Counted from the stretch's first letter, positions 45,431-58,189 are shown. The stretch: DNA of 64,000 nt from Hymenopus coronatus (GCA_030762935.1 CM060900.1:369535132-369599131), one strand, 5' to 3'. The notes: generated from the sequence alone by a model not told the origin. Program-made: numbers and translations.

Positions 45431-47689
45431 CTTGTGTGTTCTATACCACTTAGTTTCAATTCATACCTTTTACAATAGATCATATTTTCATGTCTAATTT
45501 TTTATTCATTCATGCACACCCTCTTTCCTCATTTTATTTTACTTTTTCTGACCGACCTCACAGCATGCCGAAATCTTGCACATTATTTTTTGACCCCCTT
45601 TCTGTTTCTTCTCTTCCTTTTTGCTTCAAATTATCTTGTGTGTAGAATAAGTAACTCAGTGTGTAGCCATGACCAGATAGCCATTATCCCCATCAATTGG
45701 GCCACCATATAGGACTCCATTCACATCCACTATTCAATTGCAGTCCCTCCTGGGACCAGTGCATGTGCTACTAACTAGTGACAAAGTCCCTCTAGCCATG
45801 GCATTGGGTGTGTGACTGAGATGAACTCTATCAAGAGGCTAATCAGTCAAGCTCAAGAACACCAGAGGAGTTAGAATCAAAGGTCAGACACAGTTGCTAT
45901 ATTTAAGGATTTTCCACATCATGGAGACTTCCTTCACCAACCCCTTGCACAAGGGATGTTGAGTATTTTAATAGAAGATAAAGCTGTCGTCATCCAGTTG
46001 TTACTGGATTTACATCTACTAAAGATTGTCAGTCTTTTCTCAATTTAAACCTGTTTAATCATACAATCATTAGAGTAGTAAAATCATGCACATGTTTGAA
46101 GATTGGCTCTGTTTTAAGAGGGATTACGAGTGATATTAAGACCAAGACTTAACTGTAGGCCACCAAACTCCATGGCTACCCTGTTCCTGAAGACACGTAA
46201 CTTATGCTGAACTCTTGTAGAGATGTTGACACTACCCAGTTCTTGACAATACATCTGATAAAGAAGTTCTTGAACCTTTGCCAACTAGGTTACATCCATT
46301 CATAAAGATTAGGAGTAACATGACATAATGATAGTGTTCATATATACCACGTTCCTCTCATTTGATAGGACCCAATGTACACTGTTTTTCTTGTTTGAGA
46401 ATATCAATCTACCAAGGGGATTCAGACAGGATACATGTGGAGATGTGTGGCCATACACCGTCTCTGATAAGATGCTTTAAATAATGTTTCGGACAGAAAC
46501 AAGTCCCTTGCAATAATATGATTTCCATCTTGGTCTCATGTGGTAAGCTCTGACATCTGAGTGTTTTGTTTCTTTTGGGATAGAGCTTAACACCTGCTTT
46601 TACTACACATAGTGATTGTCATGATGGTGATTGTACTTTCACAACTGTCTGGGTCAGTGGCAAGCAAGCTTATTCAGCTTCATTTCCAAACCAGAAAGCC
46701 TAGAAACAACTTTCCATGGTTTAAAAGCATGGAATTCTAGAATTTGTCTCTTATTTACTTTAAGAGTTTTTGAAAATATGATGAAATTATCAAGGAAACA
46801 CCATGCTGAAGTATAACTTCTCTATTAGTTATACATATTCAAGCTCCTCTGTGAATTTTTATGGGTGCTACAAGACTTTTTACCACATCAGAAGGTTTGT
46901 TTCACATAAAGTAAGGGACTTTAGCTGTCACATGATTTCAAAATTGTAGGTTTAGAAATTGTGGCTGTTACATATACCAAGAGTTTATGCCACAATTTGT
47001 AGGCATTTTTGGGAAATAGAATAAAATGGCACTAACCTTAAAAGGGTATAGTATTTCATGTAGACTCCAATATGTGACACATCATTTTTTCTAAGTCCAA
47101 GAGTGGAATATTTTTTTGAAGTACAGCTTTACATTTTCATATATAACATGCATTTAAAATCACTTTTTACTATAATTTTATGCTGGATAATATTTTCTTA
47201 ATATAACTTATGGTTTATAATTTTTACTTATCCATTCTGAAGAATACAGTGCAGCCAAATCATCCATTTTGAACCACATAACACAAGGCAGCCAACAGTA
47301 TTATGTTGTCAGTAAATTATACCAACTATACAGTTTGTCACCAAATAACAATGACTCACTGTTGCACTAACTATATAACCATGTACACTGTTGGTCCCTA
47401 AATTCTTAGCTATGTACACTAAACATTTAACTCAATCATTAACTAAGCCTAGCCTAAAGCTAACCTCTGCTGATGGTTCCTAAATTACTAGCTAGGTACA
47501 CTAAACACGTAACTCACTCGGTAACTAAGCCGAGGCTAAATATGAACACTACTCCAAAGGGTACACCTGCCTAATGTCCTCCACAAGTTACTGAAAAGGA
47601 TCTGCTAAATGATTTTTGGTGTCAATATGCCACAAATACTCACATATGTAAGCATCTAAATGTTCATGTCAAATACCGCCCCTGGATAG
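45431..47689. other. Intron, mostly unassigned
   Basis: 45700-46620 is less AT-rich than average and may hold an old element, but I recognise no protein block. Contains the duplicated block at 47394-47540. Confidence 0.4.
47394..47540. repeat. 82-bp-period imperfect direct repeat
   Basis: 47394-47458 and 47476-47540 align base for base as 'ccctaaattcttagctatg...' and 'tcctaaattactagctagg...', both continuing through 'gtacactaaac' and 'taactaagcc'. Identity about 80-85 percent. An older, weaker third partial unit may precede at about 47365. Confidence 0.75.
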
Positions 47690-48150
47690 ACGATGCCATA
47701 CAGTTCACCAGTGAGATTCATTATTATTCGTGAGCACATTTGTCAATGAATCCACAAAATGCACAGAATTATTTACTGCCAGGTGGGCAGAAGATCCTTC
47801 AACCATCAACCCACAATAAGCCCTCCAGGCAACTGTATGTATTGGGCTAGTGAACTCTTTGTGCTCTCCAATTAAATTGTAGATCGTGTTTGCATCCCTG
47901 TTATTTGGACATATCATCAACCGCACCTCATTTATTTCCACATTTATCAATCCAAGGATCCAGCTACCCTCTCCAATGACCCCCCCCCCCCCGATGGAAT
48001 TTCTGTTGTTCTATTTCACATTTGTCAATTTGAAAGTCACGACTGGGAGCTCCAATTTTCCCTCTCAAAGTGTATTTGGTAGGCATTGTTGGATACCATG
48101 CACACTTCACAGCAGTAAGCAAACCCATCAGATACTGTCTGCAAACTCAC
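47690..48150 (-). pseudogene. Merlin (IS1016/ISXO2-like) transposase relic
   Basis: The minus strand gives, in order, 'SDGFAYCCEVCMVSNNAYQI' (about 48135), 'IGAPSRDFQIDKCEIEQQKF' with HRGGG (about 48060-47990), GLINVEINEVRLMICPNNRD (about 47960), then HTVAWRAYCGLMVEGSSAHL and AVNNSVHFVDSLTNVLTNNN (about 47840-47710). WRAYCGL followed by VNxSVxFVD and a block ending in N-ES-W is the signature of DDE_Tnp_IS1595/Merlin transposases. The expected IDES block appears as IDKCE. Frameshifts and a poly(C) run (47980-47992) interrupt it. Terminal repeats were not located. Confidence 0.75.
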
Positions 48151-48275
48151 ACATTGGTCTCCAACCGAAAACTCCATTATTGTCACCTCGTATGACTACT
48201 TTTAAGTAAATCAGTGTATAAAGACAAATAATTTGCCCGGGCAATACCTTTGCACACAGACTGTCCAGTTCAACA

Positions 48276-48277
48276 AC

Positions 48278-48321
<44 letters not shown>

Positions 48322-48597
48322 TAATAATAATAAAATAATAATAATAGTAATAATAATAATAATAATGACAGCAAACCAATGATGATACTGATGATAGTGA
48401 TAATGATGATAATGACAATAATAATGATAATAAGAACAATAATGACAACAATGACAATACTAATACTACTAATAATAATAATAATACTAATAATAATACT
48501 AATAATAGTAATAATACTAATAATATTACTAATAATAATACTAATAATAATACTAATAATAATACTAATAATAATACTAATAATAATACTAATAATG

Positions 48598-48659
<62 letters not shown>
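48276..48659. repeat. Compound AAT/ACT microsatellite, ~380 bp
   Basis: Starts as (AAT)n, passes a degenerate GATAAT/GACAAT middle, becomes a 9-bp higher-order array (ACTAATAAT)n at about 48520-48595, then (CTA)n at about 48597-48630, then (AAT)n again. Open frames here are artefacts of repeats. Confidence 0.95.
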
Positions 48660-49598
48660 GTTATTTATTAGATGTTGAGAATAACAAATGTCACAAGGCA
48701 CTATTTTAACATTCTCTACCTGCAGCAAAACTCGGGATGTGTATGGTCCTATCTCATAATTGGGTGCCAGAAAGTATCACATTCACAACACAACATTCTT
48801 GTTCTCAGCAGACCCTCATCAAATAATAATTATAGACATGCTAATGAATCATTGAAGTAAACCGACAGATCAGTCTTATTAATTGGATGAGCCATTTATT
48901 AAACTATTAAAATGTGTAAGAATATCACTAGTAACAGTCAACCTTCCCTTCTTACACTAAAATAAATTCTGCTTGGTTGCATCCCAATAATTGTAAAACA
49001 ATGAAACTCGAGAGAAAATATGTCAGGACTTCTCAAAAACAATGAGTTGTTAATCGCTTCCAGATGGTGCTTCACAGTTTGTTGTGCAGCTGTTGGGGGA
49101 TTATTTGCATAGGTTGGCTAGGATTGTTATAAATGATGTGTAGATTGGCAGCTATGCGAGAAGCAATATGGCTCACAGTCTTTGGTTGATTCTGTCTGCT
49201 TGCGCATGCACATTGCCGAACCTTCGGACTTAGAAAAATTTCTTGCTGCCTTGCGACACACATTGTGAAGAATCCCCTTTCATCTGTGTCACAAACTTAA
49301 CAAGACTATAACTGTGCACACAATTCTCAATAAAGTTTGCGTAAAATCATCTAATGGATGCTAGATTATTAATTTTTGGGTGGTTGTTTCTGGTTGTCAT
49401 GCCATCAAATCTGATACACAGCTCCACTGTAAAAATAGACCTCTTTTGTATCTGAGAGCAACCTTGCCAATGCCATTTGTGTTCCATAATTCCAAAACAT
49501 TTGCATATCTTCCTTTTATGACAGATATGAGGAAAATTATACAAAATTCTGCCATAGGTTTTCAGTTTATTTCATCACTGAACTTAGATGGTTCTCTT
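48660..49598. other. Intron, nothing firm
   Basis: About 49060-49260 is less AT-rich and has minus-strand peptide KVRQCACASRQNQPKTVSHIAS that faintly recalls the helix-turn-helix of an IS630-type transposase. I cannot support it further. Confidence 0.35.
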
Positions 49599-51038
49599 TG
49601 TATTCTGCAAAATGACATTTGCGATAGAAAAAAGCATTGACATTTTGGAAGCATATGTGAAAACAGGTTCGATTAAGGAAATTTGCAAAATTTTTGGGGT
49701 CAAGTGTCTGGATCCAGGACTACCAGCAAAGAGAGCAATACAGCGTCCACATAAAAATGATTATTGCCCGCCTGGGTAGTGTGATGGTAGCGTGTCTGCC
49801 TCACATTCAGAAGGTCGTGAGTTAGAATCTTGCTTAGGGTGAGTTACCCAGATAAGGTTTTTTCGGGGTTTTTCCTTATCCTGAAAAGACAAATGTTGAG
49901 TTAACTTTAAGCTCCATGGACCCCGAGATCATTTGAGCATCATTTCACCAACTTCATTCATCGTCCGATATGACCAACCAGGTCAAAGGATGTTAAACTC
50001 AAAAAAAAAAAATAAATAAATAAATAAAAGTGACTACACCTACAGATCTGTGTAAATGACAAAGAAGTCCTTCAGTCCACACACCAGAATTTACTGTAGA
50101 CATTCGCTGAAGAATTATTCCGGGCCCAAAGAAGTCCACAAGCAAATTGGCCCAACAGGTGCATGTAAGCAGGAGTTGCCAGCAGACATTGAAATTCTTG
50201 ACTTGAAACCATATCATGTGATGGTTGTGCAGCAATTATAGGAGGATGACAATCAGAAATGTGTAGATTACTGCATATGGCTTTTGAATAACATCAGTGA
50301 TGGTTTGTTAGACCTTTTCTATCACATCATGTATGGTGAAGGAATTGTTTCATCTTTCTGGTCATGTGAATACACAGAACATGAGGTACTGGGCAACAGA
50401 GAAACCTAACATTGTATGTCAGCAACCCCTCCATGATGAAAAAAATTAGTGTTTGGTGTGGTGTAACAGGAATGTGCATCATCAATATTTTTTTACGCTA
50501 CCTTCAACATGTATACATAAATGGAAATTTTTTATTCATTTTGTTCTCAGCTCATTGAATATGAAAGACAATACTGCTTCTTCCAGCAACATTAGGCAAC
50601 ATGCCACACATCTAAGGTGTAAGGTGTCCCTGGAACGAGTCCATGATTTCTTCTCTGAGGAACAAACTGTCAACATACATTTGTGGGCACCATGTTCACC
50701 GGATCTATCAACATGTGATTTATTTCCTGTGGGAGCACTTGAAGAGCAAGGTCTAGGAAACAAATCCACACACAACACAGGAACTGAAAGACAACATCAG
50801 CTTTGAAGTTGCCACCATTGATATCTAAACTTTAGACTGGATATATTTGAATATGCTTAAACGTGCATAGCTGTGCATTGATACTGTAGGGGCTCACCTT
50901 CACAGTCTTCTATAAATGTATTCTTCACTGAATTTTTCATTGTAAATAAATTGTAAATCCATTTCAGCTCCTCATTTCTGTAATTTCACTGTATTTCCTT
51001 TATATTTACAGGGCTACTTTTATCTAAATCACCCTGTA
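49599..51038 (+). pseudogene. IS630/Tc1-type (DDE_3) transposase relic, copy 2, split by a SINE
   Basis: N-terminus: FAIEKSIDILEAYVKTGSIK, then LPAKRAIQ (to about 49750). A SINE with its duplication occupies 49751-50035. The transposase resumes with 'QRSPSVHTPEF'-like and 'KKSTSKLAQQVHVS'-like frames (50070-50170), then DYCIWLLNNISDGLLDLF (50270), ISVWCGVTG (50445), SKVSLERVHDFF-like (50620), 'LWAPCSPDLSTCDLFPVGAL' (50685) and LNMLKRA with AHLHSLL (50850-50915). The second catalytic region survives as SPDLST. Frameshifts throughout. The right end AGGGCTACTTTTATCTAAAT followed by CACCCTGTA (to 51038) looks like a terminal repeat; no left partner was found. Related to the relic at 6480-7640 but a different subfamily. 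Confidence 0.78.
49764..50022 (+). mobile_element. tRNA-derived SINE, family A, copy 1
   Basis: The head 'cctgggtagtgtgatggtagcgtgtctgcc' carries the A box, and 'gtcgtgagttagaatctt' the B box. The body 'gagttacccagataaggttttttcgg' continues to a tail of poly(A) and (AAAT)n. The insertion is flanked by near-identical 13-bp duplications, ATAAAAATGATTA (49751-49763) and ATAAAAGTGACTA (50023-50035). It sits inside the transposase relic, so it is younger than that element. Confidence 0.88.
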
Positions 51039-51789
51039 ACTTCAGAGTACACTAAATATTAAATAGCTCACAAACACATATTTGTCAACTAAACCAATAT
51101 TATACACACATAAACACAAATTTCTAGGGTATGTGGTAGGCACATAGTACCATCAAAATGCAGTGTTCACTTCACAAGTTAATTACTGCCAAGAGTGGCT
51201 CTTGAAAGCAACAATCATTATAAATATATGTGTTAATTACTTTTTAACGGAGAATACACATTTTTTGATAGAAAAGGTAGCATGCAATGACATGCCACAC
51301 ACATGCAGCAGTTTGTGATAGTTTTGGGGGGCCTGGAAAAAGTTTTCTTCATTGAAACTGATTTTCCCACTAAACTGCCTAAGGTGCATGGTCATGTGCT
51401 CAGCAAACCACAGCATAACAAAATACATTTTGCCACTTGGAAACTGTAGTTTAGCCTCTTTCATTAAAACAATGTTTTAATAGTTCTGAGCACCATTGGG
51501 AATGTATTGGAAGGGCTTTTTATTAAGATGTTTTACATGTGATGTGGTATCTGAAAATAGATTAAAAGTTCAGCTTTTCATGAAAATTGGGTCTACAAGT
51601 GTTTCCTATGCTTCTTTGCTTGTGCAATTATATATGTATAAATTTATATAAGAAAATATCCTTAGTAGTAACTATTGTACAAATTTGTTTGAATAGGATT
51701 ACTGTATTACATACAATCTTATTTTCATGCATATCTTATAAAGTTTCCAAAACAGTATGAATGCAGAAACAACTTTTGAAAATCTGCAT
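51039..51789. other. AT-rich intron, nothing recognised
   Basis: No supported feature. Confidence 0.5.
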
Positions 51790-52035
51790 CTGTGGTGTGG
51801 AGGTAGCATGTCTGCTTCACATCCAAGAGGTTCCGAATTCAAATCCCAGTTAGAATGAATTACTCAAATAAGACTTTTTCTGGGAGTTTCCCTTATGCTG
51901 AGAAGGGGAATGTCTGGTAACTTCAAGTTCTATGAACCCTGGGCTCATTTGAACATTATTGCATCTACTTCATTCATTCACTGTAAGATATGACCTACCA
52001 AGTTAAATCATGTTAAACTTAAAAAAAAAAAAAAA
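51790..52035 (+). mobile_element. tRNA-derived SINE, family A, copy 2
   Basis: Collinear with 49764-50022: 'ggtgtggaggtagcatgtctgcttcacatccaagaggt' (A box), 'cgaattcaaatccca' (B box), 'gaattactcaaataagactttttctggg', 'accaagttaaatcatgttaaactt', then a poly(A) tail with ATAATAATA (52020-52040). The B box is closer to consensus here than in copy 1. Confidence 0.88.
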
Positions 52036-52040
52036 TAATA

Positions 52041-54026
52041 ATAAACATCTGAACACTGGATCATTTATTCATTTTTGATCAAACATAACAAAGCTATGTT
52101 GAAAAATATCTAACCACATTAAAATCTGTCTAAAATTTCATCAAACCATTTACTTGTGCATGTTTGTGATAAATTGGATGACATGAAATGCATGACGATA
52201 AAAATTACTATATTAATGAGCTTAATGTTTTGAAACAGAGTTTTAGCCGATTGCATTTTCATGCAACTGAATCTGTTTGAATATAATTCCACATTTTGGT
52301 GTTTCAAAATTCAGATTGAAATTGTTTTGAATTCTGTTTTCATGTAGATTTCAATGCAGTAACTACACACAATTAACTTGAATATTGCAAGAAAGTGTAC
52401 TAATTGTTGCTCATCTTAGGCAGGTGACAAAATTAATGGTTTGTTTTTTTTAGTGTTTTAAGTGTTCACCAATAATTTAATACAGCTAATTTTACTATTA
52501 TTAAGTAGTAACATTTTGCTCATTTGTGTAAACATATATTTTAATTAATTATTTTCATTATTTATTCCAGATACAATGCCAAATTAAGTGTTTAATTCAA
52601 GTATACAAAAGTAATCACAGAAAGGGAAATGCAAAGAAAAACCTGAAAGAGCTGGAGAAAATAGAACAACCAAAGGTCTCTCTACATTTTACCAAAAGAT
52701 AGTTTGGTGTCTAATGACAGTATTCTTTCAATACCAGTAGAAACAAAAATAACAGAACCAAGTGTGATGTAACTGGAATTCAAGAGATCCTGCACCAATG
52801 GCCATATCCATTAATCAAAAATTATAGAGACAAGATTTTTAAATATTGACCTTGTTACAGCTCAAGTGTACGTAGACAAACAGAGTAAAACATTTACTAT
52901 TGCTTGTATTCCAAAGGTTCAAACAACAAATTTGAAGTGAGTTTAAAAAGGTATATTCTTGAGAGCCCAAAATTAGTTTTAATATTTGTGTGGTGTAAAA
53001 GTATTGAACAAAATTTTAAAAGAAAATCAGGAAGCTGCATCATTTTTCATTAATTTGCAATGCTAATTCGGATGTGTCTAAAATTAAACAGAATATTTTA
53101 ACTTTAAGGGTTTTTTTCAGCAAAAATATGTAGGTTTTTGAAATATTTTGATTTAAAAAATAATTAATAAATAGAATAAAATTTAAGCAATTTATAATGC
53201 CTAATAATTAAACTCATATGCATTAAAAAAGTTTGGGGGGGGGGCACATAAAAACATTTTGTCTGCAGACCCATGACATCTATACACAGTAGTTGTTTTG
53301 AATTTTATTTATCCTATGTCGAGAGTAAAGTTGACATCCCTTTAATTGGGTTTCTGATTTAGTCTCACATTGATGAACTCAATTTTCATCACTTATCACA
53401 ATCTGGGACAGCTTCAAAATGTTATGACCAATCAGAAGAAATGCCTTTTCTTTGAAATTGGTGTTTCATTGTGAGAAACCGCAAAACCCATGTTGCACAG
53501 ATTTTTAAGTATCTAAGAGTATCATACTTCCATTGGAACTGAATCTGTGGCGCTACATGCAGAATAATAATGTGTTGATCCTCTCAAATGAAAACATCAG
53601 TATGCTGTGAAAAGTAAGCCAGGTGTGATAGCTATGGAGGGTTTCCTTGTCAATATCTGCTAATCTTGGAGCTCTGCAGTACCACCTTATGAGGCACTAA
53701 CCCTTTATGCCCAGCAACCGACTATACTCCTATTGACTGGAGATGTACCATAGACATACAAATGTTTCTGAATATTTCCCACTGCTTCTTTCACCACAAT
53801 GAGAAATTCGTAGACTGCATACTGTTTGTAATGGGTATCACCCACAAATGTCAGCAGCTATTCAATTTGTAGTATGAAACAGAAACTATGCACTTGTGTA
53901 CAGGAAACTCTTAAGTAATTCCTTCCTAGGTATCACATTCCCAAAACTTTTTTGGGCAGAAAAAAATAAGAAGTCCCTTTTAAGTGTGCCTATTTTACAC
54001 TAGTCTATTAGTAATCATTATTTCAT
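52041..54026. other. Intron, nothing firm
   Basis: Contains a poly(G) run at 53234-53243. 53290-53880 is less AT-rich and may be an old transposon, but no diagnostic block is readable in either strand. Confidence 0.4.
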
Positions 54027-54028
54027 TA

Positions 54029-55220
54029 AAGAGGTGTTCAATAAGTGCTTAGAAAAATATAGAAAAGCAAATTATTTTTGTTAGATTTTTTTTCTACATG
54101 ATCTCCTTTTAGCTCAAAACAATTTTTCCCAGCATTTCTCCAACTGCTGTAAGCTATCCAAAAAGTAGGATTTCAGAAGGTCCTCAATAAGCATTTGTTT
54201 AGAAGATGACCTCCATGTTAGATGTGAATTGGTTTCACCAAGCCACTTTTTCAAGTTTGAAAATAAAAAAAAAATATGAATTGGAGGGGGGGGGCCATCT
54301 AATGAATAATGTGAATCGTCTTGATGGAAGAGAATATCTTTCTTTGCCAGATGAGGGCATTTTTTCTTTATTTCTTTACTCAGATAATGATGGATAATAC
54401 TCATCTTTTGTTGTTCTTTCTGCAAATAATCAATGTAGATGATTCTGCATGTAGAAGAAAAACCAAGGCCATTACCTTGTTGGTCAGTTACACCACCTTT
54501 GCCTTCTTTGGAGTTAGTTCACATTTAAAAATCCACTGTTCTGACTGTACTTTTCTCTCTGAAAACTAACAGTGTGTCCATATTTTGTCTATGGTTATGT
54601 ATTGATGCAGGAACTCATCAAGATGGAGAGGGAAAATTGTCAAAACAGCTTCCAAATTGATTACACGTTTGCATTTATTCTCAGTGTGGCACCCAAATTG
54701 TCAAGATCTTTGTTGGACATAATTTTTGGTGCAATATTGACAACACTGCAGCTTGTGATATGCATGTGACCTCAACTATTTCAAGAACTTTGAATCATTG
54801 ATCATGAATTTTATCAACAATTTCAAAGAAAGACATTTCCCCTGGATATCCTGAAAAATGTTCATCATTTGTGAATATACAGCTGCATTAAACTCATTTG
54901 CCCAATTCTAAAGTTTTGCAAACACTGGAGCAGATAGGTATGCTATGAACCTCATCCAGTTTGGCTTTGATGTTTTTTGGTGTTAAGCCTTTTAAATGGA
55001 AGCGTTTAATCAGACACAAAACTCTGTTTTTTTTTTCTCCATCTTTCTAAATAAACACAAGTTTGTTGATTCAATTGTCAATGACAAGAAACCATATGAT
55101 GAATATAGCTGAAGCCCTAACTGCCATCTAGTAAGAGATAATGCTTACTAAATGTAAACTTTTTTTGATACTATGAGTGCCATTTCTTGGATTTTCTAAG
55201 GACTTATTGAATGCCCCTCA
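54029..55220 (-). mobile_element. Degenerate mariner element with TIRs
   Basis: Left end GAGGTGTTCAATAAGTGCTTAG (54031 on) pairs with the complement of the right end, GAGGGGCATTCAATAAGTCC followed by TTAG. TA flanks both sides (54027-54028, 55221-55222). Minus-strand relics in order: MSFFEIVDKIHDQ (about 54850), 'VLSIAPQ'-like spacer, EKQWIFKCELTPKKA (about 54550-54500), KKDILFHQDDSHYSLDG (about 54350, second Asp region reading HQDD), 'IHIFFLFSNLKKWLGETNSH' (about 54280), 'SKQMLIEDLLKSYFLDSLQQ' and LEKCWEKLF (54190-54115). Frame broken several times. 1192 bp, autonomous size. Confidence 0.88.
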
Positions 55221-55247
55221 TAATACATTACCTATATTGTTTTCCTT

Positions 55248-55275
<28 letters not shown>
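55248..55275. repeat. (ATC)n microsatellite
   Basis: About nine ATC units just outside the right end of the mariner element. Confidence 0.9.
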
Positions 55276-55278
<3 letters not shown>

Positions 55279-55425
55279 CCACCATCAACATTATCATTGT
55301 GATGTTGAAATGTAATTCTATCAACATTTTATTTTTATTATAATTTGACTAATCAATGATTTCTGTGTTGAAATTTTATGGTTATTAAATAATGAAAGCA
55401 ATATGAATCATGTTTTTAATCTTAC

Positions 55426-55570
55426 CTTTGATGATACTGGTGTAGGTTTAAGAATAACTTTTCCCAACTCTTTGTCCTCCAGTGCCAACATTCCTGGATT
55501 TTCTGTATATAATTTCACTTTAACTGCTGGCAAAGGGTGTGTAGTTGAAAAATCTCCCTGAGTATCCCAC
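55426..55570 (-). CDS. Cadps: CAPS/CADPS exon a: end of C2-domain region
   Basis: 145-bp exon. On the minus strand it follows TTTTCTAG and begins with G (third base of a codon from the previous exon), then [20 protein letters not shown] and [20 protein letters not shown], ending [14 protein letters not shown] in phase 0. This is the segment just upstream of the PH domain in CAPS proteins, and every residue block ([23 protein letters not shown]) is family-typical. The upstream exon should end in phase 2 with ...SKP plus two bases. I looked for it in 55571-64000 without success, so the intron likely extends beyond the window. Intron to exon b is 16.3 kb. Confidence 0.95.
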
Positions 55571-58189
55571 CTAGAAAACCATCACAACTGTATTCATATA
55601 AGCAATTAAAATCTTGATTTGCTGATTTTTGAAACAGTGCTTCAAAAATGTCATAATGCACATGCCTAATGTACTTGCACATTGTAATCCTCAAACATTC
55701 TTATATCATTGAATTGAACAGAATTATACTGAGTGGAATGGAAATGTGCACATCTACTATAAAATAGGCCCAAGCAATATGGATGAGCACAGACATCTGG
55801 TCTGTACACCATTATGCATAAAATGTGGCTCATAATGGAATAGAGCTCTTTATGTTCGTCATGGCCAAATCTTACTTCATCCAAAGATGGTCACTTCTTC
55901 CAGAGCACATTTGAGGATTAGAATTCTTAAATGAGTTTAGTTATAAATAATGTGTTAATTAAGTATTTTCATTGGTTCTTACACAAGTATTGACATATGT
56001 CAAAGTAAAGTATTCACACTAGACTATTATCATATTAAGCATATGTAAATAACATGGAGTAAGAAGCATGTATATTAAGATTTATATCTGGTATTAGGAA
56101 AAATGGTAAACTCATATTTGGATTTCCTCTAAAATTTGTTATGCCACTGAATATTCTAAAACTTAATAGTATAACTAAACTGTCTTTGTCAATTACATAC
56201 AACTTAGCATTAATAATACTAGAACAACACTGAAATTAGAACTGCCAAATTATCAACATGAATTTCCATTTTATTAGTGATAATGCCAATGTGGCATTTA
56301 ACACTCTTCAAGAGAGCATGACTGCTGGAGTTAACATCAGTGTTATCTGTCACCATCAATTTCAACTAAAAGATAACCAACAGGAATATATTGCTTTTGA
56401 GAGAAAATAGCCTGGCTAAAAGCAATATTTCTGATATATACCTCAATTTTGGAATTTATGGAACTTAACACCTTTGAGAGTTCCAGTATATAATTCCAGC
56501 TACTGGATTGGCAGGGTACTTTACCTCCCCTAAATTATGGCTGAAATACAGAAGTGATATTACAACTTAAACTTTGTATTTTCATGCTACGCTACTGTTT
56601 TCTTAATATCGGTTTGGTTATTCCTATTTGATAACAGCAATAATTTTAACCTTTTATTACATGTTGTTAATGTAAGCTCTCATATATGTAAGTGTGGTAG
56701 CTGTTGTCCAGTTTAACAACATATGCAAGTATTTCTTTACTCGCTCCTCTAAAATGTGGAATTATGTTATAATAATTGGTTTAACCTTCCCTCATGCACC
56801 AATTGTGGTGAAACTCTTATCATAAAAATTGTAAAGGATCCATCCTTCCATTTCATGATTACTGCATTGTTCATTGGTTATATTTATATCACTGATTTTT
56901 TCAGACAAGTCACAGCTTCTTATGCATGGATGTATGTGTGTGTGTATATATATATAGCATGTGGTTGCTCTATTGAGCAAATAAATACAAATAAATGATC
57001 AGCAGCTCTATTTTGACATGTGGAAAATTTGTTCAAAGAAAACTGTAGGCTAAACCTACAATGGCACCCTTGCAATAGTATGTGGCATAGCCAACTTCCA
57101 GTTGCAAGTTAACCAGTAACATCCACAGGCTCTCTTTGTACACTGCTTTAGTTATGTGTTAAACCTGTACTACTAAAACCAGTCAGAAATATCAAAGTAT
57201 GCAGCAGTTTCTTTATTATGCCTTCAGGAATAGGCAACTTCTACATCACCAAAAAATCAAATGCACTGAAGAAAATGGTTGAGAAGAAACCTCCATAGTT
57301 GGCACTAACAGGATGAAACTTTTCATATCAATTATGAACATTGTTTTCAAACAGGGACACACCGAATATAACTTTTTATGCATTACCGATAGTGCACAAG
57401 AATGTGATTCTGAGGATGTTCATCATTTTTTAAAAGTTCCCATTGTTGTCATCTGTTGGAGGTGTTTTCTTTAAGTTTTGTGCATACTGAAGTGCTTTAT
57501 GATATTCTACAAATCAAAATTATGGACATTATATACTGTTGCCACAGAATAGAGGATGTTAAACAGGCTGCTATATAAGCCATGCACCAATATGGATTTA
57601 GATGACTTGAAGTAATGTCCATGAGAAAGCTGATGATGTGCCAAAACTTAAGAATGAAGGTCCAAAAACTATTTACTGTTCCTCAACAATGGCATTAAGT
57701 GCAACCTCTACCTCTAGATGAGAGAGATTTGATGGTCATTGCAAGCTAAATATATTGCTTCTTCTAGGTTCCAGAGCCTTCCCTCAAATGAAACAAAAAT
57801 TTCTTTAAACAGCATTTGACATGCTAATGGTAATGTACAATGTATATTTTGCCACCTTCATCTGATAAATGAGCTAACGGTTCTGTATTCAACAACAGAT
57901 CAAGAATTATATTATTGATATTGCAATACCATGGTTTCACAGCCAACCAAGAAGATGATATTGATTTCATGTATAAATGTAGAAATGCTCCTAGGATGAA
58001 AAGTTTGGAAAATGTAACATTGTATGACTGCTAATTTAATGTAATTAAACTATTTCTCCTGTGTTTTTGGGGGTTTGCATATCTTTCAGTATATTGTGTA
58101 TAATGTGAATATGCATTTAACAATAATACTAGACAGTCATTCTTAAACAAAAATACTACTCATAATATAATACTTATTCATAAAACAAG
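55571..58189. other. Intron upstream of CAPS exon a
   Basis: AT-rich. Short (GT)n/(AT)n run at about 56934-56956. No element recognised. Confidence 0.5.

Noticed and set aside
48128..48728. Long open frames of Ile, Ser, Leu, Thr or Tyr on both strands
   Set aside because: They are translations of the AAT/ACT microsatellite and carry no protein signal.
53290..53880. Possible mariner fragment on the minus strand
   Set aside because: Composition suggests an old element, but no catalytic or helix-turn-helix block could be read and no terminal repeat was seen.
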